Assembly: GCF_001927245.1 (NCBI RefSeq)
Contig: NZ_MJUX01000007.1
Location: 62,001-126,000 of the forward strand
Reading direction: 5' to 3'
Origin: Acuticoccus yangtzensis
GTDB taxonomy: Bacteria > Pseudomonadota > Alphaproteobacteria > Rhizobiales > Amorphaceae
DNA: 64,000 bases
In this document: positions 45,593 to 54,517 of the stretch, piece by piece
How positions within the stretch are numbered: position 1 is the stretch's first letter
Layout of the letters: each line of letters begins with the position of its first letter
Position numbers and translations under genes: made by a program
The notes under the pieces: generated by a model
What the model was told of the DNA's origin: nothing
The model's database searches: none
The model's input: only the letters and a program-made list of their open reading frames with translations

Positions 45593-48385
45593 TCACGACA
45601 CCGGGTCCAGGCGGCCGATCGCGGCCTCCAGCTTCTCGCGCTTGGCCTCCGCCTCGGCCCGCTTCTCGCGCTGCTCTTGGATGGTGTCGGCGTCCGCCTT
45701 CTCGAGGAACTTCGGGTTGGACAGGCGCCCGTCGATCTTGCCGATCTCGCCCTCCAGCCGCTTCAGCTCCTTGGCGAGACGCGCGCGCTCCGCCTCCAGG
45801 TCGACGAGGCCGGCGAGCGGCAGGCACGCCACCACGTCGCCCACCACCGACTGCGCCGCGTTGGGCGGGGCGACGTCCGACACCTTCAGCGCGTTGGCTC
45901 TGGCAAGGCGGCGGATGGCGGCGTCGTGATAGGCGAGCCAGCCCTCCTGCAGCCGCGAGCCGCCGACGACGACGACCTCGGCCTCGGTGGCCGCCGGAAC
46001 GTTGGACTCCGCCCGCAGCGAGCGCACCGCGGTGATGAGGTCGACGACGAAGTTGATCTCGTCCGCCGCGCCCGCGTCCTCGAACCCGTTCACCGGCCAC
46101 GGGGCGTGGATCAGCAGCGTGTCGCGCTGGATGCCCGCCTGGTCGGCCGTGATCTGCCACAGCTCCTCGGTGATGAAGGGCATGAACGGGTGCAGCATGA
46201 TCAGGATCTGGTCGATGACGTAGGCCGTCACCGCTCGCAGCTCCGCCTTCTCGGCCTCGTTGTCGCCCATCAGTGCGGGCTTCGAGAGCTCAAGGAACCA
46301 GTCGCAGAAGAGGTTCCAGGTGAAGCGGTAGATCGACGCCGCAGCATCGTTGAAGCGGAACGTCTCGATGCCGCGCGTCACCTCGTTCGCCGTGCGCGAG
46401 GCTTCGGTGATGATCCAGCGCGACAGGGTGCCCTTGGCCTCGGACGGAACGAAGGCCGGGTCGATCCGGCATTCGTTCATGTCGGCGAAGCGGGTCGCGT
46501 TCCACAGCTTGGTCGCGAAGTTGCGGTAGCCCTGGACGCGCGCCTTGGCGATCTTCACGTCGCGGCCCTGGGCGGCCATCGCGGCGAGGGTGAAGCGCAG
46601 CGCGTCGGCGCCGAACTCGTCCATGAGTTCCAGCGGGTCGACGACGTTGCCCTTCGATTTCGACATCTTCGCGCCCTTCTCGTCACGGACGAGGGCGTGG
46701 ATGTAGACGGTGTCGAACGGCACCTGGTTGAGGAAGTGCATGCCCATCATCATCATCCGGGCGACCCAGAAGAAGATGATGTCGAACCCGGTGGAGAGCA
46801 CCGAGGTGGGATAATATTTCCGCAGCTCCGGCGTGCGCTCCGGCCAGCCGAGCGTCGAGAACGGCCACAGGGCGGACGAGAACCAGGTGTCCAGCACGTC
46901 CTCGTCGCGGTAGAGGACGGTGCCGGTGGTCTCCGGATCCTCCCACGCGGCCATCGCCTCGGCGCGGGTGGCGAAGGTGACGTCGCCGCCATAGTGGATC
47001 TGCGCCATGCGGGCGACGTCCGCCTCGGACCGCTCGACGAAGATCTTCCCGTCCGGCCCGTACCAGGCCGGGATCTGGTGGCCCCACCAGAGCTGGCGCG
47101 AGACGCACCAGGGCTGGATGTTCTCCATCCACTCGAAATAGGTCTTGGACCAGTTGGCGGGCACGAACTGGGTCTTGCCCTCGTGCACGGCCTCCATCGC
47201 GGGCCCGGCGAGGCGCTTGGCGTTCACGTACCACTGGTCGGTCAGGAACGGCTCGATCGGCACGCCCGAACGGTCCCCGAACGGGACCATGTGGACGTTG
47301 TCCTCGATCTTCTCGACGAAACCCTGCTGCTCCAGCACCTCGACGACGCGCTTCCGCGCCTCGAACCGGTCCTTGCCTTCAAGCTCGGTGACGATGGCGT
47401 GGACGACGCCCGCATCCAGCCCTTCGGCGAAGTCGGCATTGCCCTTCAGGGCGATGGCGGCCTGCTCGTCGAAGATGTTGATGACGCGAAGCTTGTGCCG
47501 CTTGCCGACCTCGAAGTCGTTGAAGTCGTGGGCGGGGGTGATCTTCACCGCGCCAGAGCCCTTCTCCGGGTCCGAATAGGTATCGCCGACGATGGGGATC
47601 TTCCGGCCGACGATGGGCAGAACGACGTTCTTGCCGATGAGGTGCTGGTAGCGCTCGTCCTCCGGGTGGACGGCGACGGCGGTGTCGCCCAGCATCGTCT
47701 CCGGCCGGGTCGTGGCGACGACGATGTAGGTGGACGGATCATCGGCGTCGAAGGTGACGCCCTCCAGCGGGTAGCGGAAGTGGGTGAGCGTGCCCTTCAC
47801 CTCCTTGGACTCGACTTCGAGATCCGAGATGGCGGTGAAGAATTTCGGGTCCCAGTTCACCAACCGCTTGTCGCGGTAGATGAGGCCCTGCTTGTGCAGC
47901 CGGACGAAGACGGTGAGCACCGCTTCGGAGAGGCCCGCATCCATTGTAAAGCGTTCGCGCGACCAGTCGCAGGACGCGCCGAGACGGTCGAGCTGGCCTT
48001 TGATCGCCCCGCCCGACTCCTCCTTCCACGACCAGACACGCTCGAGGAAGGCCTCGCGCCCCATCTCGCGCCGGGTCGGCTCGCCGTTGGCGGCCAACTG
48101 ACGCTCGACCACCATCTGCGTGGCGATGCCCGCGTGATCGGTGCCCGGCTGCCACAGGACGTCCTTGCCGCGCATCCGCTCGAACCGCACGAGCACGTCC
48201 TGCAGCGTGTTGTTGAGGGCGTGGCCCATGTGCAGCGAGCCGGTGACGTTCGGCGGCGGGATGACGATGCAGAACGGGTCCGCATCCTTCGCCGCGCCGG
48301 CACCTGCACGGAACGCCTCGGCATCTTGCCAAACTTCACGAATACGCGGCTCGATCGAGCCGGCGTCATAGGTCTTTTCGAACAT
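45593..48385 (-). CDS. valS: Valyl-tRNA synthetase
   Basis: A 930-residue class Ia synthetase that charges tRNA-Val and edits mischarged Thr. It has the HIGH-type motif PPPNVTGSLHMGHALN, a full editing domain (TTRPETMLGDTAVAVHPED), the KMSKS loop in GAKMSKSKGNVVDP, an anticodon-binding helical domain (SRWIITEASRT), and a C-terminal coiled coil (EAERARLAKELKRLEGEIGKID) that clamps the tRNA. Length is normal for the bacterial enzyme. The downstream methyltransferase starts two bases after its stop. Confidence 0.98.
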   Translation of the reverse strand: MFEKTYDAGSIEPRIREVWQDAEAFRAGAGAAKDADPFCIVIPPPNVTGSLHMGHALNNTLQDVLVRFERMRGKDVLWQPGTDHAGIATQMVVERQLAANGEPTRREMGREAFLERVWSWKEESGGAIKGQLDRLGASCDWSRERFTMDAGLSEAVLTVFVRLHKQGLIYRDKRLVNWDPKFFTAISDLEVESKEVKGTLTHFRYPLEGVTFDADDPSTYIVVATTRPETMLGDTAVAVHPEDERYQHLIGKNVVLPIVGRKIPIVGDTYSDPEKGSGAVKITPAHDFNDFEVGKRHKLRVINIFDEQAAIALKGNADFAEGLDAGVVHAIVTELEGKDRFEARKRVVEVLEQQGFVEKIEDNVHMVPFGDRSGVPIEPFLTDQWYVNAKRLAGPAMEAVHEGKTQFVPANWSKTYFEWMENIQPWCVSRQLWWGHQIPAWYGPDGKIFVERSEADVARMAQIHYGGDVTFATRAEAMAAWEDPETTGTVLYRDEDVLDTWFSSALWPFSTLGWPERTPELRKYYPTSVLSTGFDIIFFWVARMMMMGMHFLNQVPFDTVYIHALVRDEKGAKMSKSKGNVVDPLELMDEFGADALRFTLAAMAAQGRDVKIAKARVQGYRNFATKLWNATRFADMNECRIDPAFVPSEAKGTLSRWIITEASRTANEVTRGIETFRFNDAAASIYRFTWNLFCDWFLELSKPALMGDNEAEKAELRAVTAYVIDQILIMLHPFMPFITEELWQITADQAGIQRDTLLIHAPWPVNGFEDAGAADEINFVVDLITAVRSLRAESNVPAATEAEVVVVGGSRLQEGWLAYHDAAIRRLARANALKVSDVAPPNAAQSVVGDVVACLPLAGLVDLEAERARLAKELKRLEGEIGKIDGRLSNPKFLEKADADTIQEQREKRAEAEAKREKLEAAIGRLDPVS

Positions 48386-48496
48386 GGATCCACCCTCAGA
48401 CGGTGTGCCTAAGACCCCTCACCGCCCTTCGTCAACGATGCCGTTGCGTATGGCTCCTTAACACGGCCCGATCTGATGCGGCAGCGGGCCTTTCGG

Positions 48497-49879
48497 TCAG
48501 GCGCGCGGCAGGACCACCGTCACCTTGAGGCCGCCGAGATCCGCCGCGCCGAGCTCCAGCCGGCCGCCATAAAGCTCCACCAGCTCCGAGACGATGGAGA
48601 GGCCGAGGCCGCTGCCGGGCTTGGTCTGGTCGAGCCGCTTGCCGCGCGAGACCACCTCGGCGCGCTCGGCCTCCGTCAGCCCCGGCCCGTCGTCCTCGAT
48701 CGCCACGGTGAAGGCGCGTTTGAAGGCGGAGCCCGGCAGCACCTCCCCGCTCGGCATCACGCGGATGGCAACGGTGGTGTCCGCCCATTTCATGCCGTTG
48801 TCGACGAGGTTGCCGACGATCTCCTCGAAGTCCTGCTGCTCGCCCGCGAACTGCAGCCCGTCCGGCCGCTCCAGCGTGAGTTCGAGCCCGCGCGCTTCGC
48901 CGAGACGCGACATGGCGCGGTGCATGCGGTCGATCACCGGGCCGACATCGGTGGTGGTGGCGACGAAGCGATCCTGCGCCGCCATCTGCGCCCGGTCGAG
49001 ATAGTAGCGCACCTGGCGCTGCATGGTGTTGACCTGCTCGCGCACCGATCGGGCGAGGGGCTCGCTGGTGCCCGCGGCATCGTTGAGGAGCACGCTGAGC
49101 GGCGTTTTGAGCGCATGGGCGAGGTTGCCGACATGCCGCCGCGCGCGCTCCAACGTGGCCTGATTGGCGTCGATCAGCGTGTTCAGCGCGTCGGCCACGG
49201 GGGCGATCTCGGTCGGGAACTTGGTGGAGACGTGGCGCACCTTCCCTTCACGCACGGCTTGCAGCTCGGCCCCCAGCGCGGTCAGCGGGCGCAGACTGAT
49301 GCGCCAGTGAATGAAGGTGACGGCCACCAGCACCACCGCGAAAAGCCCGAGATAGAGCGCAAGGCGCGTCCCAAAAGCGGCGGTGTCGTCGGCGATGGTG
49401 GCCGCTTCGCCGGAAACCACGACGAGCACCCACCGCCCATCGGCGAAGGCGACACGGCGTGAGACGAGCCGCAGTGGATCGCCCGCGGGACCGCGCGCGT
49501 AGCTCTGGCGCAGCGTGAAGCCGACCGAGCGGATGAAGTCCGGCGACAGGTCGATCACGTCGCCCGCCAGCGATTCGGAGGTCTGCATCACCTCGCCGTC
49601 GTCGGCGTCCATCACCATCCAGTACCAGCCGGAGAGCGGCAGCACGAAGCGCGGCTCGCCGAGATCGGGAGGGATGCCGCCATAGCGGTCGTCCTGCGCC
49701 TCGGAGAGCTGGGCCACCAGCATGGCGAGGTAGACGCCGAGCGTATCGTCGAACCGCGCTTCCACGGTGGTGCGGAAGGCGGAGACGAGGACGAGACCCG
49801 TCGCCACCAGGGCGAAGAGCGCCCACGCGAAGGACGTGAGCAGCAGCCGCGCGGAGAGTGATTTCGGCCACAACGTCAC
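48497..49879 (-). CDS. Sensor histidine kinase
   Basis: A 460-residue membrane kinase. The N-terminal helix (LLLTSFAWALFALVATGLVLV) and a second helix near residue 175 (YLGLFAVVLVAVTFIHW) enclose a periplasmic sensor of about 130 residues. A HAMP-like segment follows, then the H-box GNLAHALKTPLSVLL with the phospho-His, the N-box NLVDNGMKWAD, and G boxes DDGPGLTE and GSGLGLSIV. It pairs with the response regulator gene 34 nt upstream on the same strand. The signal sensed is unknown; the PhoQ/QseC-like layout and the PepSY protein beside it suggest an envelope signal. Confidence 0.93.
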   Translation of the reverse strand: MTLWPKSLSARLLLTSFAWALFALVATGLVLVSAFRTTVEARFDDTLGVYLAMLVAQLSEAQDDRYGGIPPDLGEPRFVLPLSGWYWMVMDADDGEVMQTSESLAGDVIDLSPDFIRSVGFTLRQSYARGPAGDPLRLVSRRVAFADGRWVLVVVSGEAATIADDTAAFGTRLALYLGLFAVVLVAVTFIHWRISLRPLTALGAELQAVREGKVRHVSTKFPTEIAPVADALNTLIDANQATLERARRHVGNLAHALKTPLSVLLNDAAGTSEPLARSVREQVNTMQRQVRYYLDRAQMAAQDRFVATTTDVGPVIDRMHRAMSRLGEARGLELTLERPDGLQFAGEQQDFEEIVGNLVDNGMKWADTTVAIRVMPSGEVLPGSAFKRAFTVAIEDDGPGLTEAERAEVVSRGKRLDQTKPGSGLGLSIVSELVELYGGRLELGAADLGGLKVTVVLPRA

Positions 49880-49913
49880 CGGGCCGCGCCCTCCGGTGCG
49901 GGGTGGCGCCGCC

Positions 49914-50588
49914 TCAAGCGGCCTCGTCCGGCGCGGTCACCCGGTAGCCGAGGCCGCGCACGGTCTCGATGATGTCGGTGCCGAGCTTCTTGCGCAGGCG
50001 GCCGATGAACACCTCGATGGTGTTGGAATCGCGGTCGAAGTCCTGGTCGTAGAGGTGCTCGGTCAGCTCCGTGCGCGAGACGATCCGCCCCTGGTGCAGC
50101 ATCAGATAATGCAGCACCCGATACTCGTGCGAGGTCAGCTTGATGAGGCTGCCGTCCACCGTCACCCGGCTCGCCCGCGCGTCGAGCTGGACGGGGCCGC
50201 AGGTATAATCGTTAGACGCATTGCCGGCGGCACGGCGGATGAGGGCACGCACCCGCGCCAGAACCTCCTCCATGTGGAACGGCTTCGTCACATAATCGTC
50301 GGCGCCCGCGTCGATCCCGGCCACCTTGTCGGACCAGCGGTCGCGCGCCGTCAGCACAAGGACGGGCATCGCGCGGCCGTTCTTGCGCCAGCGTTCCAGC
50401 ACGGAAATGCCGTCGAGTTCGGGAAGACCGAGGTCGAGGATGGCGCAGTCGTAAGGCTCGGTGTCGCCGAGGAAGTGGCCCTCCTCGCCGTCGAAGGCGG
50501 TGTCCACTGCGTAGCCGCCGGCCTTCAGCGCATCGCAGACTTGGCGGTTCAGATCCCGATCGTCTTCCACGACGAGCACACGCATCAC
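49914..50588 (-). CDS. OmpR/PhoB-family response regulator
   Basis: A 224-residue two-component regulator. The receiver has the acidic pair in VVEDDRDL, the phospho-acceptor Asp in CAILDLGLPELDG (about residue 52), the Thr in VLTARD and the Lys in YVTKPFH. The C-terminal winged helix has LTSHEYRVLHYLMLHQG, the recognition helix segment FDRDSNTIEVFIGRLRKKLG and the wing VRGLGYRVT. It should be phosphorylated by the kinase downstream. It is preceded on the same strand by the PepSY gene (71 nt). Confidence 0.94.
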   Translation of the reverse strand: MMRVLVVEDDRDLNRQVCDALKAGGYAVDTAFDGEEGHFLGDTEPYDCAILDLGLPELDGISVLERWRKNGRAMPVLVLTARDRWSDKVAGIDAGADDYVTKPFHMEEVLARVRALIRRAAGNASNDYTCGPVQLDARASRVTVDGSLIKLTSHEYRVLHYLMLHQGRIVSRTELTEHLYDQDFDRDSNTIEVFIGRLRKKLGTDIIETVRGLGYRVTAPDEAA

Positions 50589-50659
50589 GTCTTCTCCTTG
50601 CCCGCCGGGTCATGCCCGGAAACGTTCTTCTCAACCGCAGCGGCCGACCGCTGCCCGAC

Positions 50660-50998
50660 TCACCGCAGCGGGCGACCGCTGCGGGCATCCACCTCGCGCT
50701 CGACGACGCGGCCGTCCCCCTGCAGCACGGTCACGCGCCAGGTGAGGCCGCCGGCCCCCTCGCACAAGCTGAGCCGCAACACTTTTCCGCCGAGGCGCTG
50801 GCCGATGGCGCCCGGCCGCACCGCATCGCCCGACTGGATCGCCTGCCGCTGCGCGCTTTGGGACAGGCAGCCGCCCTGCGCCATAGCGGGTCCGGCCAGA
50901 TGATCAAGCCCCACGGCGAGGCCGAGCCCCGTCCCGGCGAGCATGCTGGAGGCGGTGAGCATCAGAAGAGCGGCGAATATGGTCCGAATGAGGCGCAT
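50660..50998 (-). CDS. Small exported PepSY-domain protein
   Basis: A 112-residue protein with a signal peptide (TIFAALLMLTASSMLAGTG...AMAQ) and a C-terminal PepSY-like unit: GKVLRLSLCEGAGGLTWRVTVLQGDGRVVEREVDARSG. PepSY modules are thought to modulate proteases or sensors in the envelope. It is the first gene of a PepSY-regulator-kinase set, an arrangement common in alphaproteobacteria, and may feed the kinase or be its target. ATG at 50998 is chosen to place the signal peptide at the N-terminus. One Cys pair (GGCLS, LCEG) could form a disulfide. Confidence 0.8.
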   Translation of the reverse strand: MRLIRTIFAALLMLTASSMLAGTGLGLAVGLDHLAGPAMAQGGCLSQSAQRQAIQSGDAVRPGAIGQRLGGKVLRLSLCEGAGGLTWRVTVLQGDGRVVEREVDARSGRPLR

Positions 50999-51169
50999 GA
51001 TGGGAAGACTTATCGTTTCGCCCGTGTATATCCAATGAACGGATGCGCCGGCCCCGAACGCGGCCGTCCGGTCAACCGGCGGCATCCGCCGGCGAGCCGG
51101 GTCGTCCACATCTTTTCATCGGCGCGGCTCGGAAGTCGGGGATCTTCATAAATTCCTCATCAAATCCGA

Positions 51170-53065
51170 GTGGCATCGGGTGAAGGTCGAGACACGTCGC
51201 GTCACGAGTGTGCCCCTTTGCCCCAAGAGTCCGTTCAACCTTTCGTCCAGCAGTCCGCCCATGAGCTGAGGTCGCCCCAGTCGGTGCACACGCCGCCGGT
51301 GCTGGGGGTCACGCAGTCGCTGTCGGGCCGCCGATGGATGCGCCGGCTGGACGAGACCGGCGAGCGTACCGCCATGGCGCTGGCCCAGCGGCACGCGCTG
51401 CCGGAGATCGCCGCCCGAGTGCTGGCGGGCCGAGGCGTGACGCTTGACAATGCCGACCGCGAGTTGGCCCCCACCATCCGCGACCTTCTGCCCGATCCGT
51501 CGCGACTGACCGATTGCGACGCCCTCGTCGCCCGCCTCGCCGACGCGGTGGAGAAGTCCGAGCGCATCGTCCTCTTCGCCGACTACGATGTCGACGGGGC
51601 GACCTCCGCCGCCGTGGTCGCCCGCACGCTCGCCCTCCTCGGCGCGGCGGCGCGCATCGTCATCCCCGACCGGCTGACCGACGGCTACGGCCCGTCCGTG
51701 CCGGCGATGAACGCCATCGCCGACGAGGGGGCCGACATCGTCCTTTGCCTCGACTGCGGGGCGGGGGCGATCGACCCCATCGAGGCGGCCAAGGCGCGCG
51801 GCCTCACCGTCCTCGTGATCGACCACCACCCGGTGACGACGCTCGCCCCGGCGGACGCGGTGGTGAACCCCAACCGGCCGGACGATCTGTCGGGCCTCGG
51901 AAGCTGCGCCGCGGTCGGCGTCGCCTTCGTGGTGATGGTGGGGCTCATGCGCGAGATGCGCCGCCGCGGCGCCTTCGCCGCCGGGTCCGAGCCGAGCCTG
52001 ATGCCGCTCCTCGACTGCGTGGCGCTCGGCACGGTGGCGGACGTGGTGCCGCTGTCGCCGCTGAACCGCGCTTTCGTCACGCGCGGCCTCGTGGCGCTCC
52101 GGCGGCGCGACAATCTCGGCCTCGCCGCGCTCACCGCGGTGGCGCGGCTGGGCGGTCCGGTGGACGCGGGACACCTCGGCTACGTGCTGGGGCCGCGCAT
52201 CAACGCGGGCGGGCGGATCGGCCAATCGGGCCTCGGGGCGCGGCTTCTGACGTCTGACGACCCGGCGGAGGCGGAGCACATCGCCGCCGAGCTCGACCGC
52301 CTCAACCGCGAGCGCCGCAGCCTGGAAACCGCGGCGCTGACCGAGGCGACGGCGCTGGTGGACGAGGCGGCGCCGGTGATCGTGGTGGCGGGGCCGTGGC
52401 ATCCTGGCGTTGTCGGCCTGGTGGCGGCGCGGCTGAAGGAGCGGTTCCGCCGCCCGGCCGTGGCGATCGGGCTGACGGACACCCACGGCACAGGTTCCGG
52501 CCGCTCCATGCCGGGTGTGGACCTCGGCCTTGCGATCCGCGAGGCGGCGGCGGACGGGCTTCTCATCAAGGGCGGCGGCCACGCGATGGCGGCGGGCCTC
52601 ACGGTTGCGCCGGAGGGGATCGAGCGCCTCACCGCCTTCCTGACAGAGCGGCTGGGCGACACGGTGCGCGCCGCGATGGCGGCCGACACGCTGAAGATCG
52701 ACGCCATCGCCGCGCCGGGGGCGATCGACGAGCCTTTGGCCCGCCTCCTCACCGAGCACGGTCCGTGGGGCGCTGCCCGCCCGCGCCCGGTCATCGCGCT
52801 GGACGGTGCGCAGGTGGAGCACGTGATGCCGGTCGGGTCGGGCGACGTCCTGAAGCTGCGGCTCGCAGGCCGCGCCGGTCCGTCGGTGGAGGCGATGCTG
52901 TTTCGCTCGGCCGGTCCGGTGGGCGAGCGGCTCCGGGCGGCGCGCGGCGCCACGGTGAACCTCGCCGTCGAAGTCGCCCACGGCGCCTTCCGCGGCGTCC
53001 CCCGCGCGGAAATCTCCATCGTCGACGTCGCCGAAATCGCCGCAGCGGTCCGCCACGCCGCCTGA
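51170..53065 (+). CDS. recJ: Single-stranded-DNA-specific exonuclease RecJ
   Basis: A 631-residue (as drawn) 5'-3' single-strand DNA exonuclease used in recombination and mismatch repair. It has the DHH-family metal motifs FADYDVDGATSA, LCLDCGAGA, VIDHHPVTT and GTVADVVPL, then the DHHA1 motif IKGGGHAMAAGLTV and a C-terminal OB fold. The start is uncertain: GTG at 51170 gives the longest product without a ribosome site, while GTG at 51284 starts close to the conserved LGVTQSLSGRRW and may be the real one. It is divergent from the PepSY gene. Confidence 0.95.
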   Translation: MASGEGRDTSRHECAPLPQESVQPFVQQSAHELRSPQSVHTPPVLGVTQSLSGRRWMRRLDETGERTAMALAQRHALPEIAARVLAGRGVTLDNADRELAPTIRDLLPDPSRLTDCDALVARLADAVEKSERIVLFADYDVDGATSAAVVARTLALLGAAARIVIPDRLTDGYGPSVPAMNAIADEGADIVLCLDCGAGAIDPIEAAKARGLTVLVIDHHPVTTLAPADAVVNPNRPDDLSGLGSCAAVGVAFVVMVGLMREMRRRGAFAAGSEPSLMPLLDCVALGTVADVVPLSPLNRAFVTRGLVALRRRDNLGLAALTAVARLGGPVDAGHLGYVLGPRINAGGRIGQSGLGARLLTSDDPAEAEHIAAELDRLNRERRSLETAALTEATALVDEAAPVIVVAGPWHPGVVGLVAARLKERFRRPAVAIGLTDTHGTGSGRSMPGVDLGLAIREAAADGLLIKGGGHAMAAGLTVAPEGIERLTAFLTERLGDTVRAAMAADTLKIDAIAAPGAIDEPLARLLTEHGPWGAARPRPVIALDGAQVEHVMPVGSGDVLKLRLAGRAGPSVEAMLFRSAGPVGERLRAARGATVNLAVEVAHGAFRGVPRAEISIVDVAEIAAAVRHAA

Positions 53066-53082
53066 CCGCAGATGCTTCCTTC

Positions 53083-53191
53083 GGAGGAGTTGGGCGGGGT
53101 CAAGCATCCACGCGGACCCACGCGCAGACCGCCCTCTTGGGGGGCGGGCGAGCATGGGGAGCATGGATGCTTGACCCCGCCCAACTCCTCC
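53083..53191. repeat. 28-bp perfect inverted repeat (palindromic element)
   Basis: The arm at 53083-53110 (beginning GGAGGAGTTGGGCGGGGTC) is the exact reverse complement of the arm at 53164-53191, with a 53-nt GC-rich spacer. It lies 18 nt after recJ and between convergent genes. It is far longer than a terminator stem and has no T-run. Two smaller hairpins follow at 53205-53229 and 53232-53248. Confidence 0.9.
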
Positions 53192-53204
53192 ACAGCCTCG
53201 ATTT

Positions 53205-53248
53205 GGCTTCCATCCCACGGATGGAAGCCTGCCCACCGGCGAGGTGGG
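53205..53248. repeat. Two satellite hairpins next to the long inverted repeat
   Basis: GGCTTCCATC/GATGGAAGCC with a 5-nt loop occupies 53205-53229, and CCCACC/GGTGGG with a 5-nt loop occupies 53232-53248. With the 28-bp element they form a run of three stem-loops within 170 bases between recJ and the amidase gene. Confidence 0.85.
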
Positions 53249-53303
53249 GGAGCGCGAGGGGGAACACCCTCGCTACGGAGGTCCCGCTCGCTCGGCCGTC
53301 GCC

Positions 53304-54434
53304 TCAGCGCGCCAGCAGCCCCGCCACCGCCTCGAGCAACCACTCATCCGCCCCGGCCGCGGCGACGAACTGCATCGACAATCCGTCCACGGGTGCCACC
53401 ACCACCGGCAGCCCAGCCACGTTGAAGGTCAGCGTCAGGCGGATGTTGGCGTTGGTCACGGGCATGTCCTCGCCGGCGACGGTGACGCGCTCGGCCCAGC
53501 GGTCGGCGGGCGGCATGGGCAGCGTCGGCAACACCAGCACCTCGCCAGGCCCCAGCGCCTGGCGCCATGCCGCACGGACCGCCGCGGCGGTTTGGTACGC
53601 GCTGGCGATACGCCCTGGCGGCACGGTCTCGGCATAGGCGAGCGCGCTGGCGGTCACCGGCGGGAACAAATGCGGCGCGCGGGCGAATGCGGCTTCGTGC
53701 ACGCGCAAACCTTCGGCGCAGACGATGTCGGAATGGGCCATGGCGACGGAGTGGTAGGGTACGGGGTTGTCCATCGGCCCCGCCCCCCACCGCGCGACGA
53801 GGGCGGCGAAGGGCTCCGACACGGCGGGGTCCATGTCGGCGAGCTCTTCGGCGGCATAGCGCAGGACCGGCGGCGTGGCGGCGTCGGACGGGGCCCACCT
53901 GTCGACGAGGAGCGGCGCGGCAGCGGACAATGCGCCCATGTCCCGCGCCATCACGCCCAGAACATCGAAGGTTTCGGACAGCGGCAGAACGCCGGCCATG
54001 TCCACCCGTTCGGGCGTCGGCTTGAAGGCGAGGAGGCCGCAATAGGCGGCGGGGATGCGCACCGAGCCGCCCGTGTCGGTACCGAGGCCGATGTCGGCGA
54101 GGCCGCCCGCCACGGCCGCTGCGGCGCCGCCGCTGGACCCGCCCACCGCCCGGCCCGGAAACGTGGGGTTGGCGACTGCGGCGGTCATCGTGCCGAAGCC
54201 CGCCCCATCGCTCCGCGTCGTGCCGAGGACCGCGTAGCCCGCACGGCGAAAACGCACCACGGCCGCGGCGTCGGCCGCGGCCCGCACGTCCGCCCGTGCG
54301 GCAAGGCCCGCGGTCTGCAGGCATCCCTTGACGGCGATCATGTCCTTGACCGCGAGGCGCGGCCGTCCGGGGACCGGCGCGGCGGCCTCGTCGGTCAGGT
54401 CAACGAAGGCGTTATGGGGGTCGTTGAAAGCCAT
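53304..54434 (-). CDS. Amidase signature family protein
   Basis: A 376-residue amide hydrolase. The Ser-Ser-Lys triad is visible: Lys in RLAVKDMIAVKG, the Gly/Ser-rich signature VGGSSGGAAAAVAGGLA, and the nucleophile Ser in GTDTGGSVRIPAAYCG. It is shorter than GatA and lacks its C-terminal features, so it is more likely a catabolic or detoxifying amidase than part of the tRNA amidotransferase. ATG at 54434 is used; the GTG just upstream is the alternative. It lies between recJ (convergent) and glpX on the same strand. Confidence 0.9.
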   Translation of the reverse strand: MAFNDPHNAFVDLTDEAAAPVPGRPRLAVKDMIAVKGCLQTAGLAARADVRAAADAAAVVRFRRAGYAVLGTTRSDGAGFGTMTAAVANPTFPGRAVGGSSGGAAAAVAGGLADIGLGTDTGGSVRIPAAYCGLLAFKPTPERVDMAGVLPLSETFDVLGVMARDMGALSAAAPLLVDRWAPSDAATPPVLRYAAEELADMDPAVSEPFAALVARWGAGPMDNPVPYHSVAMAHSDIVCAEGLRVHEAAFARAPHLFPPVTASALAYAETVPPGRIASAYQTAAAVRAAWRQALGPGEVLVLPTLPMPPADRWAERVTVAGEDMPVTNANIRLTLTFNVAGLPVVVAPVDGLSMQFVAAAGADEWLLEAVAGLLAR

Positions 54435-54517
54435 CACAGCTTTCGGTGTAGACCGGCGGATCGGTCTGACAACCCGCCGGGCAAAATTCTCTGCGCCGGG
54501 GCAACCCGGCGGCGCGG

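Noticed and set aside
45677-48412. A 911-codon plus-strand frame opposite valS
   Set aside because: Antisense to valS, with no ribosome site and no recognisable domain.
53072-53425. Small ORFs over the 28-bp inverted repeat
   Set aside because: They are translations of the palindrome and differ only by strand; no start signal or conservation can be seen, so the DNA structure is the better explanation.
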